NCBI GenBank assembly: GCA_913057515.1
Contig: CAJXOJ010000011.1
Coordinates: 1 to 64,000, forward strand
DNA: 64,000 bases
Direction: 5' to 3'
From: an uncultured Cycloclasticus sp.
GTDB taxonomy: Bacteria; Pseudomonadota; Gammaproteobacteria; Methylococcales; Cycloclasticaceae
Numbering within the stretch: the stretch's first letter is position 1; every line of letters starts with the position of its first letter. The notes beneath the pieces were generated by a model. It was not told the origin of the DNA, searched no databases, and worked only from the letters and a program-made list of their open reading frames with translations. This document shows, piece after piece, positions 47,239-57,627 of the stretch. The position numbers and the translations under genes are program-made.

Positions 47239-48093
47239 TTACTTGTCGAGTTCGAGGAAGTCCCAAATTTTTTCTGAGGTTGTTTTCTCGTGAGCGTATT
47301 TAGGATTCTCCAGTGGTGGCATACCGGCTGGATAATTGTAATTATAAATACGCTGTGCATCTGCGGCTAAATCATTCATGCCGATTTGTTGGTAAGCATC
47401 AACCATTAGTAGCAAGGCGCGAGGAACAGCTGTGGTGTTTGGGTACTGCTCAATAATGTGTTTAGCGCGGTTAATCGACGCAATATAGGCTTTGCGTTTC
47501 ATATAGTAATGCGCAACATTTAGATCATATAAAGCAAGGTTTGATTTAAGTGCAACGATGCGTTGTTTAGAGTCTTCAGCATACTGGCTGGTAGGGAATC
47601 GTCTAATCAGTGTTGCAAAGTCATCGAGTGACTCAATAGCTGCACCGGGGTCACGTTGGGACTTATCAGTCGGTAAATAACGTTCTAAGAAGCCAATGCC
47701 TCGGTTAAAGTTAATTAAGCCTTTTAGGTAATAAATATAGTCAATATTTTTATGCCGTGGATGAATTCGGATAAAGCGATTAGCGGTCGCTAAGGCCGAC
47801 TCCGGTTCATCATTTTTGTAGTAGGCGAAGGCTAAATCAATTTGAGCCTGTTGGGCATATTGGCCAAAAGGGTAGCGTGACTCTAGTCCTTCATAAAGCT
47901 CGATGGCTTTAAGGTAATTCTCATCATCTAAAGAGGCTTTCGCTTCGTTGTAAAAATCACCGGCAGACCAGTTTTCTTTTTCATCAGGAGCTTCGTTAGG
48001 GGTAACGAGGTCCATTGTCGAGCAAGCGCTTAGCATGAAAAGTGTTAAGGCGAGCAAAATGAGTTTGATTGATGGGCTATTAATTAGAGTCAT
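47239..48093 (-). CDS. bamD: BamD, outer-membrane assembly lipoprotein
   Basis: The 284-residue lipoprotein has lipobox LSAC (Cys24). Five TPR-like helix pairs follow, with YNEAKASLDDENYLKAIELYEGLESRYPFG near the start and ALLLMVDAYQQIGMNDLAADAQRIY near the end (>20 residues in total, positions about 48-77 and 222-246). It belongs to the essential BAM complex that inserts beta-barrel proteins. It is divergent from rluD with 38 bases between them, the common gammaproteobacterial arrangement. Confidence 0.95.
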   Translation of the reverse strand: MTLINSPSIKLILLALTLFMLSACSTMDLVTPNEAPDEKENWSAGDFYNEAKASLDDENYLKAIELYEGLESRYPFGQYAQQAQIDLAFAYYKNDEPESALATANRFIRIHPRHKNIDYIYYLKGLINFNRGIGFLERYLPTDKSQRDPGAAIESLDDFATLIRRFPTSQYAEDSKQRIVALKSNLALYDLNVAHYYMKRKAYIASINRAKHIIEQYPNTTAVPRALLLMVDAYQQIGMNDLAADAQRIYNYNYPAGMPPLENPKYAHEKTTSEKIWDFLELDK

Positions 48094-48131
48094 GAGTTAA
48101 ATAACGGGTTATAAGATATTAAACGGTTATA

Positions 48132-49124
48132 ATGCCGCAGCACATCAATTATTACAATGTTATTGGCTTGAAAACTGAACAACAAATAGAATTAACCATC
48201 CCAGCTGAAATGGCCGGCCTTAGGCTCGACCAGGCGCTGGCAGAGCTATGCTCCGAGTATTCCCGTAACCGATTAAAGAGCTGGCTTAAAAGCGGTAATA
48301 TACTCATTAATAACGCGGTTCTTCGCCCACGTGATAAGGTGAATGGTGGTGAACAAGTGATTATTAACCCCATTGCGGATACCTCGTTAGAAGTAAAAGC
48401 CGAGCCGATTGACCTGAAGATTGTTTATGAGGATGAGTCGATGTTAGTGGTCAATAAACCTGCTGGCTTGGTGGTGCATCCTGCAGCGGGGAATTGGCAT
48501 GGTACGTTGCAAAACGCCTTGTTACATTATGATCCGAGTTTAGAGGGCTTGCCGCGCGCTGGCTTAGTTCATCGAATTGATAAAGAAACGAGCGGATTGC
48601 TAATGGTTGCGCGTACCCTAACAGCCCATAAAATATTGGTTGATCAGTTGCAAGCACGTGAATTTGAGCGAGAATATTTAACCGTGGTTCGTGGCTATAT
48701 GACGGCTGGCGGAACGGTGGATGCGCCCTTAGCGCGACATCCCACAGACCGTAAGAAATATGCTGTAAGAATAGGCGGTAAAGAAGCGGTTACACATTAT
48801 CGAGTGAAAAGACGTTTTGCGAAACACACGCTACTAAGAGTTAACCTTGAAACTGGCCGAACCCATCAGATTAGGGTTCATATGAGCCATATTAATCATC
48901 CGATTGTGGGTGATCAGGTATACGGGGGGCGTTTTAAACCGCTGGCTAATGCGAGTGAGTTATTAAGTGATACTTTACGTGGGTTTAAGCGCCAAGCGTT
49001 ACATGCAGCGAGATTGGGGGTTATTCACCCCGTGACAGGCGAAGCGATTTCTTGGGAATGTGATATGCCAACAGACATGGCCAACTTGGTTGATGTGTTG
49101 ACGCAAGAGACGCCTGTTAAATAG
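48132..49124 (+). CDS. rluD: RluD, 23S rRNA pseudouridine synthase
   Basis: The 330-residue protein has an S4 RNA-binding domain (RLDQALAELCSEYSRNRLK...) and the RluA-family catalytic motif GLVHRIDKETSGLLMVART with the catalytic Asp. RTHQIRVHM is also present. It makes pseudouridines in helix 69 of 23S rRNA. The N-terminus is slightly longer than in E. coli, so a later start cannot be excluded. pgeF starts seven bases after its stop. Confidence 0.94.
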   Translation: MPQHINYYNVIGLKTEQQIELTIPAEMAGLRLDQALAELCSEYSRNRLKSWLKSGNILINNAVLRPRDKVNGGEQVIINPIADTSLEVKAEPIDLKIVYEDESMLVVNKPAGLVVHPAAGNWHGTLQNALLHYDPSLEGLPRAGLVHRIDKETSGLLMVARTLTAHKILVDQLQAREFEREYLTVVRGYMTAGGTVDAPLARHPTDRKKYAVRIGGKEAVTHYRVKRRFAKHTLLRVNLETGRTHQIRVHMSHINHPIVGDQVYGGRFKPLANASELLSDTLRGFKRQALHAARLGVIHPVTGEAISWECDMPTDMANLVDVLTQETPVK

Positions 49125-49131
49125 TCGGTTT

Positions 49132-49866
49132 ATGGATTTTATTACTCCAGACTGGCCAGCTCCAGATCGGGTTAAGGCATTATCAACTTGTCGCTTAGGA
49201 GGCGTCAGTAAAGGCGACTATGCCAGTCTAAATTTAGCAAACCATGTGGGCGATAATGGGTCTGCTGTGATGCAAAATAGGTCAACGCTTGTAGATAGGT
49301 TTCAATTACCGGCTAAGCCAGTTTGGTTAGAGCAAGTCCATGGGCGCCGAGTGCTGGAGTTGGATGAATATGAAGCGCCTCAAGTGATTCAAGCCGATGC
49401 TTCAATATCAAGAAATAGTCATGCTGTTTGTGCTGTTATGACGGCGGATTGCTTGCCTGTATTATTGTGCAAAGAGGATGGAACGGCTGTTGCTGCCGTG
49501 CATGCTGGCTGGCGCGGTTTGCTCGCGGGCATTGTTGATCATACGGTGATGAAATTAGCCGAGCCAGAAAAAATAATCGCCTGGCTAGGTCCGGCAATAG
49601 GCCCCGGCCGTTTTGAAGTGGGTACAGAAGTAAAAGATGCCTACGTGAGTCAGCACGGAGTGATGGAGCAATGTTTTCAGCGTGTTGATCGTGAGCACTA
49701 CCTTGCGGATTTATATGCCTTGGCAAGAATAGTGCTACTAAAATGTGGTGTAAAAAGAATTTATGGCGGTGAATATTGTACGTATAATCAAGCGGATCAG
49801 TTTTTTTCCTACCGGCGAGAGCCGATAACGGGCCGAATGGCCTCGTTAATTTGGCTTCAACCCTAA
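49132..49866 (+). CDS. pgeF: PgeF/YfiH-type polyphenol oxidase-like protein
   Basis: The 244-residue protein of the Cu-oxidase_4 (DUF152) family has VMTADCLPVLLC, VAAVHAGWRGLLAGI and a late CTYNQADQFFSYRR, which contribute metal-binding Cys/His. Family members were called laccases and are linked to purine nucleoside or peptidoglycan editing roles. It sits in the conserved rluD-pgeF-clpB order. Reaction in this organism is uncertain. Confidence 0.9.
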   Translation: MDFITPDWPAPDRVKALSTCRLGGVSKGDYASLNLANHVGDNGSAVMQNRSTLVDRFQLPAKPVWLEQVHGRRVLELDEYEAPQVIQADASISRNSHAVCAVMTADCLPVLLCKEDGTAVAAVHAGWRGLLAGIVDHTVMKLAEPEKIIAWLGPAIGPGRFEVGTEVKDAYVSQHGVMEQCFQRVDREHYLADLYALARIVLLKCGVKRIYGGEYCTYNQADQFFSYRREPITGRMASLIWLQP

Positions 49867-49877
49867 ATTTATTGCCC

Positions 49878-50657
49878 ATGACTGTACTGACTTGGATTAT
49901 TTTATTTACCATACTAGGCGGCGCGCTAAGCGTGTTAGGCGCCTCATTGGTTTTATTTTTACCCAAAAAAATTATTAGTAAAGCCTTGCCGTTTAGTGTG
50001 AGTTTTGCAACGGGCGCTTTGTTAAGTGTTTCTTTCGTTGGTTTAATACCGCACGCTTTGGAAGATGTCGGGCATGAGAATTTTCACACCCTATCGATAA
50101 CTATCTTGGGTGGCTTGATGTTTTTTTTCGCGCTGGAAAAAATGGTTTTGTGGCGTCACTGCCATCATGATGATTGCGAAACACATGTGGATGTTCATGC
50201 GCATAGCCATAAATCAGCAGGTAGTTTGATTCTTATTGGTGATAGTGTGCATAATTTCGTCGATGGTGTGCTTATTGCCGCGGCATTTTTAACCGATATT
50301 CATTTAGGGGTGGTGACGGCATTAGCAGTCACTGCACATGAGATTCCGCAAGAAATAGGGGATTTTGCTATTTTATTGCAAAGTGGCTTTACCCGTAAAA
50401 AAGCTATTTTATACAATGTTATCTCTAGCCTCGCGACGTTGGTAGGTGGCTTGCTGGCCTACTTTTGGTTGGCAGAATTTGAACATATTTTGCCTTATGT
50501 TCTAGCATTTGCTGCGGCCAGTTTTATTTATATTGCCGTGGCTGACTTAATTCCAACCTTGCATAAGCGTATTAACCCAGCAGCAGCTATCGAACAGATT
50601 GTATTGATGCTATTCGGTATTGCTTTGATTGGCTGGTTGCACAGCTTTATTCACTAA
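49878..50657 (+). CDS. ZIP-family divalent metal transporter
   Basis: From the ATG at 49878 the protein has 259 residues and about eight transmembrane helices. ZIP signature segments are GDSVHNFVDGVLIAAAF and AVTAHEIPQEIGDFAIL, which carry the His/Glu metal-site residues. A His-rich loop with RHCHHDDCETHVDVHAHSH lies between helices 3 and 4. It likely imports zinc or another divalent cation. A TTG at 49851 overlapping pgeF is in frame but less likely as the start. It interrupts the usual pgeF-clpB neighbourhood. Confidence 0.88.
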   Translation: MTVLTWIILFTILGGALSVLGASLVLFLPKKIISKALPFSVSFATGALLSVSFVGLIPHALEDVGHENFHTLSITILGGLMFFFALEKMVLWRHCHHDDCETHVDVHAHSHKSAGSLILIGDSVHNFVDGVLIAAAFLTDIHLGVVTALAVTAHEIPQEIGDFAILLQSGFTRKKAILYNVISSLATLVGGLLAYFWLAEFEHILPYVLAFAAASFIYIAVADLIPTLHKRINPAAAIEQIVLMLFGIALIGWLHSFIH

Positions 50658-50683
50658 GAACGGCAGCACTCGTCCTCAACTGG

Positions 50684-50710
50684 CTTGAAAAAGAGACTTT
50701 TTGTCCCCAT
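50684..50710 (+). promoter_or_regulatory. Sigma-32 heat-shock promoter of clpB
   Basis: CTTGAAA (50684-50690) and CCCCAT (50705-50710) are separated by 14 bases. This is an exact match to the heat-shock consensus, 38 bases before the clpB start. Confidence 0.9.
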
Positions 50711-50747
50711 TAATCAGTCATCAAATTAAATTAATGAGGATTGAAAT

Positions 50748-53327
50748 ATGCGAATGGATAAACTCACCAGTCAGTTTCAAGTAGCACTTTCTGACGCGCA
50801 AAGCCTAGCGTTAGGTAAAGACCATCAATTTATAGAACCGGCACACCTACTGGTTGCAATGCTTGATCAACAGGGTGCTGGTGTGCGTCATCTGCTGCAA
50901 TTAGCAGGCGTGAACGTGAACAAGTTACGCTCATCGTTAGGCGATACAATTGATCGTATAGCAACTGTTGAGGGAGCTGCCGGTGATGTGCAAATGTCGA
51001 ATGATTTAGGTCGGCTTCTGAATGTGACCGATAAGCTTGCGCAGCAACGTAAAGATGCTTATATCTCCAGTGAATTATTTATCTTGGCTACACTTGATGA
51101 TAAAGGCTCAGCTGGTAAGGCATTACAAGAAGCTGGAGCCACTAAAAGTGTATTAGAAAAAGCGATAGATGATATACGTGGTGGCGAAGCGGTTAATGAC
51201 CAAAATGCGGAAGAAAACCGTCAGGCACTCGAGAAATACAGTGTCGACCTAACTGAACGTGCGGAACAAGGTAAGCTTGACCCAGTCATTGGTCGAGATG
51301 AAGAAATACGCCGTACTATTCAAGTGCTACAGCGTCGTACAAAAAACAACCCGGTATTGATTGGTGAGCCGGGTGTGGGTAAAACCGCTATTGTGGAAGG
51401 ACTTGCTCAACGCATCGTAAATGGTGAAGTGCCTGAAAACCTAAAGTCAAAGCGCCTGTTATCGTTAGATATGGCTGCGCTTATTGCTGGGGCTAAATTT
51501 CGTGGTGAATTTGAGGAACGTTTAAAAGCGGTACTAAACGATGTCTCAAAACAAGAAGGTCAGGTGATTTTGTTTATTGATGAATTGCACACCATGGTGG
51601 GCGCAGGTAAAGGTGACGGCGCAATGGATGCCGGTAATATGCTAAAGCCGGCGCTAGCACGGGGTGATTTGCATTGTGTAGGGGCAACAACTCTAGATGA
51701 ATACCGCCAATATATTGAAAAAGATGCCGCGTTAGAGCGACGTTTCCAAAAAGTATTGGTGGATGAACCGACGGTTGAAGACACCATTGCTATTTTGCGT
51801 GGTTTAAAAGAGCGATATGAAGTTCACCATAGTGTGGATATAACAGACCCTGCTATCGTTTCAGCGGCAGTGCTGTCTCACCGTTATATCACTGATCGCC
51901 AACTACCCGACAAAGCGATTGATTTAATCGACGAATCAGCCAGTCGTATTCGGATGGAAATGGATTCAAAGCCTGAGTCAATGGACAGGCTAGAGCGTCG
52001 TTTAATCCAATTAAAGATTGAACGCGAAGCGTTGAAAAAAGAAAGTGATGAGGCTTCAATTAAACGTTTAGAGTTGCTGGAGTCTGAAATTGCTGAGCTT
52101 GAAAAAGAATATGCTGATTTGGAAGAAGTTTGGAAGTCTGAAAAAGCAGCAATGCAAGGCAGTGCGCAGCATAAAGAAGAGTTGGAAAGAGTGAAACTCG
52201 ACATGGAAACTGCCCGCCGTGCGGGTGATTTAACACGCATGTCTGAGTTGCAATACGGTGAAATTCCTCGTTTAGAAAAAGCGATTCAAGAGGCTGAGGC
52301 TGGTGATGATGAGCAAAGCTTTACCTTGTTACGAAATAAAGTAACTGAGGAAGAAATAGCTGAAGTTGTGTCCAAGTGGACGGGTATTCCTGTATCGAAA
52401 ATGCTTGAAGGTGAGCGTGAAAAGCTCTTGCAAATGGAAGGCAATTTAGGCGACCGGGTTATTGGTCAAGAAGAAGCAGTAAAAGCGGTGAGTGATGCCA
52501 TTCGTCGTTCACGTGCGGGGTTATCAGATCCTAACCGCCCTAATGGTTCGTTCTTATTTTTAGGCCCAACAGGGGTTGGGAAAACAGAATTATGTAAGGC
52601 GTTAGCAGAGTTTTTGTTTGATACCGAAGAAGCGATCGTGCGAATTGATATGTCCGAATTTATGGAAAAGCACTCAGTCGCACGCTTAATTGGGGCGCCT
52701 CCAGGCTATGTTGGATATGAAGAAGGTGGCTATTTAACCGAAGCTATTCGACGTAGGCCGTATAGTGTTATTTTGATGGATGAAGTTGAAAAGGCACACC
52801 CCGATGTATTCAATATATTGCTACAAGTATTAGATGATGGCCGTTTAACAGATGGACAAGGCCGCACAGTTGATTTCCGAAATACAGTGATTGTGATGAC
52901 ATCGAACTTGGGGTCAGACCGGATACAAGAGCTTGCCGGTGAGGCAAATTACGATGAGATGAAGCGTGCGGTGATGGAGGTGGTGGGCAGTCACTTTCGC
53001 CCAGAGTTTATTAACCGTATTGATGAGTCAGTGGTCTTTCATCCTTTGGGCCGTTCACAAATCAGAGCTATCACAACGATTCAAGTAGAGGTTTTACGCC
53101 AGCGTTTGGCGGATCGGGAGATTGAATTAAATGTGTCGGAAGCTGCGCTTGATAAGTTAGGCGAGGCAGGTTTTGATCCTGTTTATGGCGCTAGGCCTTT
53201 GAAGCGGGCGATACAGCAGCGTTTGGAAAACGCCTTAGCTCAAGACTTATTAGCAGGGAAATTTGTGCCTGGCGATGTGATTAATATTGAGCTGAGCGAT
53301 GATGCTCTTGTGTTTAATAAAGGGTAG
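50748..53327 (+). CDS. clpB: ClpB, disaggregase chaperone
   Basis: The 859-residue AAA+ protein has an N-domain (two Clp repeats, 1-145), nucleotide-binding domain 1 with Walker [10 protein letters not shown], a long coiled-coil middle domain (about 400-525), and domain 2 with GPTGVGKTE and [12 protein letters not shown]. There is no ClpP-binding loop. It dissolves protein aggregates with DnaK. The start MRMDKLT resembles the family. It is preceded by an exact heat-shock promoter. Confidence 0.97.
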   Translation: MRMDKLTSQFQVALSDAQSLALGKDHQFIEPAHLLVAMLDQQGAGVRHLLQLAGVNVNKLRSSLGDTIDRIATVEGAAGDVQMSNDLGRLLNVTDKLAQQRKDAYISSELFILATLDDKGSAGKALQEAGATKSVLEKAIDDIRGGEAVNDQNAEENRQALEKYSVDLTERAEQGKLDPVIGRDEEIRRTIQVLQRRTKNNPVLIGEPGVGKTAIVEGLAQRIVNGEVPENLKSKRLLSLDMAALIAGAKFRGEFEERLKAVLNDVSKQEGQVILFIDELHTMVGAGKGDGAMDAGNMLKPALARGDLHCVGATTLDEYRQYIEKDAALERRFQKVLVDEPTVEDTIAILRGLKERYEVHHSVDITDPAIVSAAVLSHRYITDRQLPDKAIDLIDESASRIRMEMDSKPESMDRLERRLIQLKIEREALKKESDEASIKRLELLESEIAELEKEYADLEEVWKSEKAAMQGSAQHKEELERVKLDMETARRAGDLTRMSELQYGEIPRLEKAIQEAEAGDDEQSFTLLRNKVTEEEIAEVVSKWTGIPVSKMLEGEREKLLQMEGNLGDRVIGQEEAVKAVSDAIRRSRAGLSDPNRPNGSFLFLGPTGVGKTELCKALAEFLFDTEEAIVRIDMSEFMEKHSVARLIGAPPGYVGYEEGGYLTEAIRRRPYSVILMDEVEKAHPDVFNILLQVLDDGRLTDGQGRTVDFRNTVIVMTSNLGSDRIQELAGEANYDEMKRAVMEVVGSHFRPEFINRIDESVVFHPLGRSQIRAITTIQVEVLRQRLADREIELNVSEAALDKLGEAGFDPVYGARPLKRAIQQRLENALAQDLLAGKFVPGDVINIELSDDALVFNKG

Positions 53328-53497
53328 GCGTATTTAAGTGGTTATTTATCACTAAATCCAGTGCCAGTAAACCTAGTCTGAGTGGCGGCACCTGCTTGAT
53401 CGGTGTCCGCCATAATAGATGAAAAAGGTGGCAAGCGTGCACTTGCTAAAAAAGAAGGGCGTGATGGAATGGCCCGCTAAGGTGGCTATTTCACGGT

Positions 53498-55285
53498 TTA
53501 AGCCGGTATGTTGATCGTTTGTTTTGTGGGTTTTATTTGATAAAGGCTATTGCCAAGCATCTTTTTAGCTGCAGATTTCGCACTGCTGGCAATAGAAACG
53601 AGATCATTTTCCGATCTAATGGAGCCAAAATCATGGGGTCTTAGTGCTCCAATCGAGATAGATAAAAGTGGGTAAAAGACAGCCTTAGAGTTTCTATCTA
53701 GCGCAGAGATCCCTTCGTTAATAAGGTGCTCATGAGAGTAAAACTCTGAAACTAGGGCGCTAAAGTTATTTAAAATCGCGTCACACCGGTGTTGCCAGTT
53801 GCTGCTTTGAAAAATAATGATAAAGTCATCTCCACCAACATGGCCTACAAAGTCAATGTCGACATCCACGAAATCAGCCAGCAGCTTAGCGGTTTTTCGA
53901 AGCACTTTGTCGCCCTCACCAAACCCATAGGTGTCGTTATACGGCTTAAAATTATCTAAGTCAAAATAACAAATAACGATATCTTGTTGTGTCTCAATGG
54001 AGTGATTTATTCTTTGGCTGATTGGAACATTGCCCGGAAGGTTACTAAGTGGGTTCATGTGGCGTGCAAACGTGATTTGCATCTCGGTTATTTCCTTCAA
54101 TAAATGAAGCAGTTTGCCCATGCCTTTGTATCGATTAGATGATGTGATGAGAAAGTCATCTTGTTGAGGGTGGTTTTTTTGACTAGTGGCGTAGTGACTA
54201 ATTTTATTCATTGATAAAGTGATATCAACACTTAACGCTTTAATGTCTAAAAAGGATAAGGCGGTTTTCTTACTGTTTAATTCTTTACCGTAGCGGCTGG
54301 CGTAAATGGTTAGAAATTCAGTGCGCCATATAATCCCTGCAACGGTAGAGTCGTCATTAATAACCGGAAGGGCAGTTAGGTCGGGCGATGATTGGAAGCG
54401 TTCACCAATATCGTAAAATTTAGTATGGGTATAGATAGGTTTGACATAAAAAAGAAGTTTTGCTGCCGTATTGTCTGAACGTTCTATATTAAATTTAGGT
54501 TTTAAGTTATTTTTTCTTCTTGAAAATAACGAACAATCCAGCAACTCAGTTGGCTCAGCAGTGGGTCGAGCAAAGTAAAAGCCTTGTACATAATCTATAT
54601 TCATCGCATTAGCCTGAAGGTATTCACCACGAAGCTCAATACCTTCGCCGATAACTTTACAATCAACACCTTTTGCAATATCAACGATAGACTGTACAAA
54701 TTTTTGTTTGTTTGTATCATTATGAATGTCACTTAAAAAATGACGGTCAATTTTCACAAAGTCGGGTTTAATTTCAGACCAGGTTCTTAAGCCTGAGTAG
54801 CCGGCACCTAAATCATCGATGGCGATGGAAAATCCCATATCTTGATAATGTTTAGTTGCACATGCCATCAACTCATAATCCTCAATAGGGTATTGCTCGG
54901 TGAGCTCAATGACCACTTGGCTAGCATCCATATTAGCGTCTTTTATATACTTTAAGGTGTGGCCATGCTGGTAATCTTTTTGTAATAGAATCTCAGGGAT
55001 GGTATTAATAAATAACTTTGAATTTAAGTTAAGCTGACCAAACCGTTTAATACTAATTTTGCGGCATAGTAAATCTAACTCAGCTAGCCGCCCATGCTTA
55101 GCAGCCGCATTAAAAAGGTTAATAGGGGAGTGCAAAGGGCCGTCAGAGGGGCCACGTACTAAGCCTTCATAACCGTAAATTGTATTGTCTCTCAGTGAAA
55201 TGATCGGTTGAAAGAGGGGGGTTAATGAGTCTGTTGCTAAGATGTCTAAAAGCGATTGATAATGTAATTTTTCTTCATATGTCAT
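53498..55285 (-). CDS. EAL-GGDEF domain protein with a CBS-like linker
   Basis: The 595-residue protein has an N-terminal EAL phosphodiesterase domain (about 15-255) with YEGLVRG in place of EAL, the metal residues in ELTEQYP, DDLGAGYSG and KIDRHF, and the catalytic VIGEGIE. A middle region (about 275-405) resembles a CBS pair. The C-terminal GGDEF domain (about 425-580) has the motif GGDDF. No signal peptide or transmembrane segment is seen. It may make or break cyclic di-GMP. The order EAL then GGDEF is the reverse of most dual proteins. It is transcribed away from phoB. Confidence 0.88.
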   Translation of the reverse strand: MTYEEKLHYQSLLDILATDSLTPLFQPIISLRDNTIYGYEGLVRGPSDGPLHSPINLFNAAAKHGRLAELDLLCRKISIKRFGQLNLNSKLFINTIPEILLQKDYQHGHTLKYIKDANMDASQVVIELTEQYPIEDYELMACATKHYQDMGFSIAIDDLGAGYSGLRTWSEIKPDFVKIDRHFLSDIHNDTNKQKFVQSIVDIAKGVDCKVIGEGIELRGEYLQANAMNIDYVQGFYFARPTAEPTELLDCSLFSRRKNNLKPKFNIERSDNTAAKLLFYVKPIYTHTKFYDIGERFQSSPDLTALPVINDDSTVAGIIWRTEFLTIYASRYGKELNSKKTALSFLDIKALSVDITLSMNKISHYATSQKNHPQQDDFLITSSNRYKGMGKLLHLLKEITEMQITFARHMNPLSNLPGNVPISQRINHSIETQQDIVICYFDLDNFKPYNDTYGFGEGDKVLRKTAKLLADFVDVDIDFVGHVGGDDFIIIFQSSNWQHRCDAILNNFSALVSEFYSHEHLINEGISALDRNSKAVFYPLLSISIGALRPHDFGSIRSENDLVSIASSAKSAAKKMLGNSLYQIKPTKQTINIPA

Positions 55286-55455
55286 GGGTGGAAAGTATTG
55301 CTGAATAATATGACGGTTATATGACAGGGATGTAAAAAGGAGGAATTCTTGATAAATTGCTTGCTTCTTGGTGGCTTTAATATCGTGCTGCTATTCAAAT
55401 GAGTATAGAAGCTGTGTTGCACCTTGAACTCTTAAGCTAAATGGTAGTTTTCAGA

Positions 55456-55489
55456 CTGTCACTGTTTTGTCACAAATAGTAGGTATTCT
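55456..55489 (+). promoter_or_regulatory. Pho box and -10 element of phoB
   Basis: CTGTCACTGTTTTGTCAC (55456-55473) gives two CTGTCA-type half-sites at 11-base phase. A TATTCT -10 element follows after ten bases (55484-55489), the classic PhoB-activated layout. PhoB should therefore activate its own gene. Confidence 0.88.
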
Positions 55490-55505
55490 GACTAGCAATA
55501 ATTAA

Positions 55506-56213
55506 ATGGTTAATTTTATGGAAAAAATGAAGGTACTACTGGTAGAAGACGATGAGGATATCGGAGAAATGTTACAGCTTTCTCTACAGTCCAATGATAT
55601 TGAGGTGACATGGTGTATGGATGTGATGAGAGCGCAGGAATCTTTGCGAGACATGACCCCAGATATTATTTTGTTAGATTGGATGCTACCAGGAATAAGT
55701 GGGCCTGATTGGATTAAGTTTTTAAAAAACCAAGAAGAGAATAAACGTATTCCAATTATTCTGTTGACGGCAAGAAGTACCGAAGAAGATAAAGTCTCGG
55801 GTCTAGAAACGGGCGCAGATGATTATGTTACCAAGCCTTTTTCTGTTCAGGAATTGATAGCCAGAATGAAAGCGGTGTTGCGTAGAACCAGTACAGAAAG
55901 TAATGCCACTGTGATCTCAATAGGTCCCTTGTTTATTGACCCAGAGAGTCATCGAGTGACGATAAATAAAGTTGATGTAATGATGAGCCCGACAGAATAT
56001 AAGTTGCTGTACTTCTTTGCCTCACATCCCAATAAAGTTTTTTCGCGAAATCAGTTACTTGATAACGTGTGGGGTGACAATGTATACGTAGAAGATCGTA
56101 CAGTGGATGTGCATATTAGGCGTTTAAGGCGCATTTTGGATGCTCAAAACTGTGCCAACTTAGTTCAAACGGTACGTGGTTTTGGTTACAAGTTAGTGGG
56201 TTCTAGCACGTGA
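55506..56213 (+). CDS. phoB: PhoB, phosphate-regulon response regulator
   Basis: The 235-residue protein has a receiver domain with acidic pocket VEDDED and phospho-acceptor Asp58 (LLDWMLPG), then an OmpR-type winged helix with RTVDVHIRRLRRIL. It activates Pho genes through boxes like those in front of phoB, pstS and the porin. Alternative Met starts at residues 5 and 8 are possible, and no good SD is seen. Its stop overlaps the phoR GTG start by four bases. Confidence 0.95.
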   Translation: MVNFMEKMKVLLVEDDEDIGEMLQLSLQSNDIEVTWCMDVMRAQESLRDMTPDIILLDWMLPGISGPDWIKFLKNQEENKRIPIILLTARSTEEDKVSGLETGADDYVTKPFSVQELIARMKAVLRRTSTESNATVISIGPLFIDPESHRVTINKVDVMMSPTEYKLLYFFASHPNKVFSRNQLLDNVWGDNVYVEDRTVDVHIRRLRRILDAQNCANLVQTVRGFGYKLVGSST

Positions 56214-57514
56214 ATATAAACCCTAACCATGAACGTAACGTGTTATTGGCTTGGTTACTAGCAACCGGTGCGCTAGGTATGTTGCTTGGATACCCAGCTG
56301 AGGTGTTGGCGCTTTTTTTATTGGTTTACATCGTGTTTCAGTATCGGCGGTTGCAAGACTTGTATAAATGGTCAAAAAAAACGGGTGATCATGATGTGCC
56401 GTTTGAAGATGGGCTGTTTGGTCAAATTGCTGAGGGTATTTACCAATCTAAAAAGCAGCGTTTAGCGCAAAAGCATAGTGTTAAATATCAATTAGAACGG
56501 TTTAAAAAGCTGATCTCAGTTTTCCCTGACGGGGTGGTTATTCTATCGCTATCGAATGAAATTAGGTGGTTTAACGACCAAGCTGCTCGTTTACTTATTT
56601 TAAAAAAAGAAGATACGGGGCAGCCCATTAATCACTTAGTTCGACACCCTCGATTTACACATTTCCTTAAAAACCTAAAGAGCGATGCAGCTATTATTAT
56701 GGAGGCGCCGGTTGTTGAAACTAATTGGTCTGCAGAAAAAATTGAAATACGGCTTTTGCCTTACGGTGATAATGAGCGTTTATTGTTAATTCGCGATGTC
56801 ACTAAAGTTGAGCGTACCAATCAAGTGCGGAAAGACTTTGTATCAAATGCATCGCATGAATTAAGAACGCCATTAACGGTTATGAAAGGCTATGTGGAAA
56901 TGTTATTGGCCTCTACCGCTAATGAGAAAGCACAGGTGAGTGCTTCTTTACGTAAAGTTGATCAACAAGTCGTTAAGATGCAAACCATGATCGAAGAGCT
57001 TTTAACATTAAGTCGGCTTGAAGAAGGGAAGATAGAGAGCTTAAATAATGTTGTGAATATTCGTGGGGTTTGTGAGCAAGTTAAAGCGGAGCTGGAACCG
57101 GCGGCACAAAAGCGCCAACAATCATTTAACTTTGATATTCCCGCAAGCCTTAATTTAAAAGTGAATAAATCGTCGGTATTGACAATAATGCGAAATTTGC
57201 TCGGTAATGCGATTAATTATTCTGATAAGAAAGGTGACATTAATGTTGGCTGGTTAATAGATGAGCCGGGTAATGGCGTTTTATATGTTAAAGATAAAGG
57301 TAAAGGGATTGCTGCAAGGCACTTAGCTAGATTGACTGAGCGTTTTTACCGAGTGGCTGAAAATAATGTGATGAATAAAACAGGGACAGGGCTGGGTTTG
57401 GCGATTGTTAAGCATGAGCTTGAAAGGCATGAGGCGCAGTTAATCATTGATAGTACTGAAGGCGAGGGCAGCTGTTTTCAATGTGTGTTCCCGTCTGAAA
57501 GAATTGAGTCATAA
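56210..57514 (+). CDS. phoR: PhoR, phosphate-regulon sensor kinase
   Basis: The 434-residue kinase has two N-terminal transmembrane helices, a PAS-like region (about 100-205), the H-box SNASHELRTPLTVMKGYVEML, and ATPase boxes NLLGNAINYS, DKGKGIA and GTGLGLAIVKHE. It phosphorylates PhoB under phosphate starvation and is inhibited via PstSCAB-PhoU. The GTG start overlaps phoB by four bases, which implies coupling. A Pho box begins three bases after the stop. Confidence 0.95.
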   Translation: MNINPNHERNVLLAWLLATGALGMLLGYPAEVLALFLLVYIVFQYRRLQDLYKWSKKTGDHDVPFEDGLFGQIAEGIYQSKKQRLAQKHSVKYQLERFKKLISVFPDGVVILSLSNEIRWFNDQAARLLILKKEDTGQPINHLVRHPRFTHFLKNLKSDAAIIMEAPVVETNWSAEKIEIRLLPYGDNERLLLIRDVTKVERTNQVRKDFVSNASHELRTPLTVMKGYVEMLLASTANEKAQVSASLRKVDQQVVKMQTMIEELLTLSRLEEGKIESLNNVVNIRGVCEQVKAELEPAAQKRQQSFNFDIPASLNLKVNKSSVLTIMRNLLGNAINYSDKKGDINVGWLIDEPGNGVLYVKDKGKGIAARHLARLTERFYRVAENNVMNKTGTGLGLAIVKHELERHEAQLIIDSTEGEGSCFQCVFPSERIES

Positions 57515-57516
57515 GG

Positions 57517-57551
57517 CTGTCATTAAACTGTCATATTGCGTTCATTATAAT
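57517..57551 (+). promoter_or_regulatory. Pho box and -10 element of pstS
   Basis: CTGTCATTAAACTGTCAT (57517-57534) is an almost ideal Pho box. TATAAT follows at 57546-57551, leaving 11 bases, so the box takes the place of the -35 element. The leader to pstS is about 70 bases long. Confidence 0.93.
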
Positions 57552-57627
57552 GCCATATATCAACCCTAGAATGATTTACAGGCTGGAGCAGATGCTTTGC
57601 CGGTTATTCAACTAAATTGGAAAAAAC

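Noticed and set aside
49436-49966. 176-residue minus-strand frame opposite pgeF and the ZIP gene
   Set aside because: It spans two real genes in antisense, has no recognisable domain and no ribosome site.
53418-53513. Short plus-strand frame beginning MKKVASVHLL between clpB and the EAL-GGDEF gene
   Set aside because: It encodes only about 31 residues, has no ribosome site and runs into the 3' end of the opposite gene.
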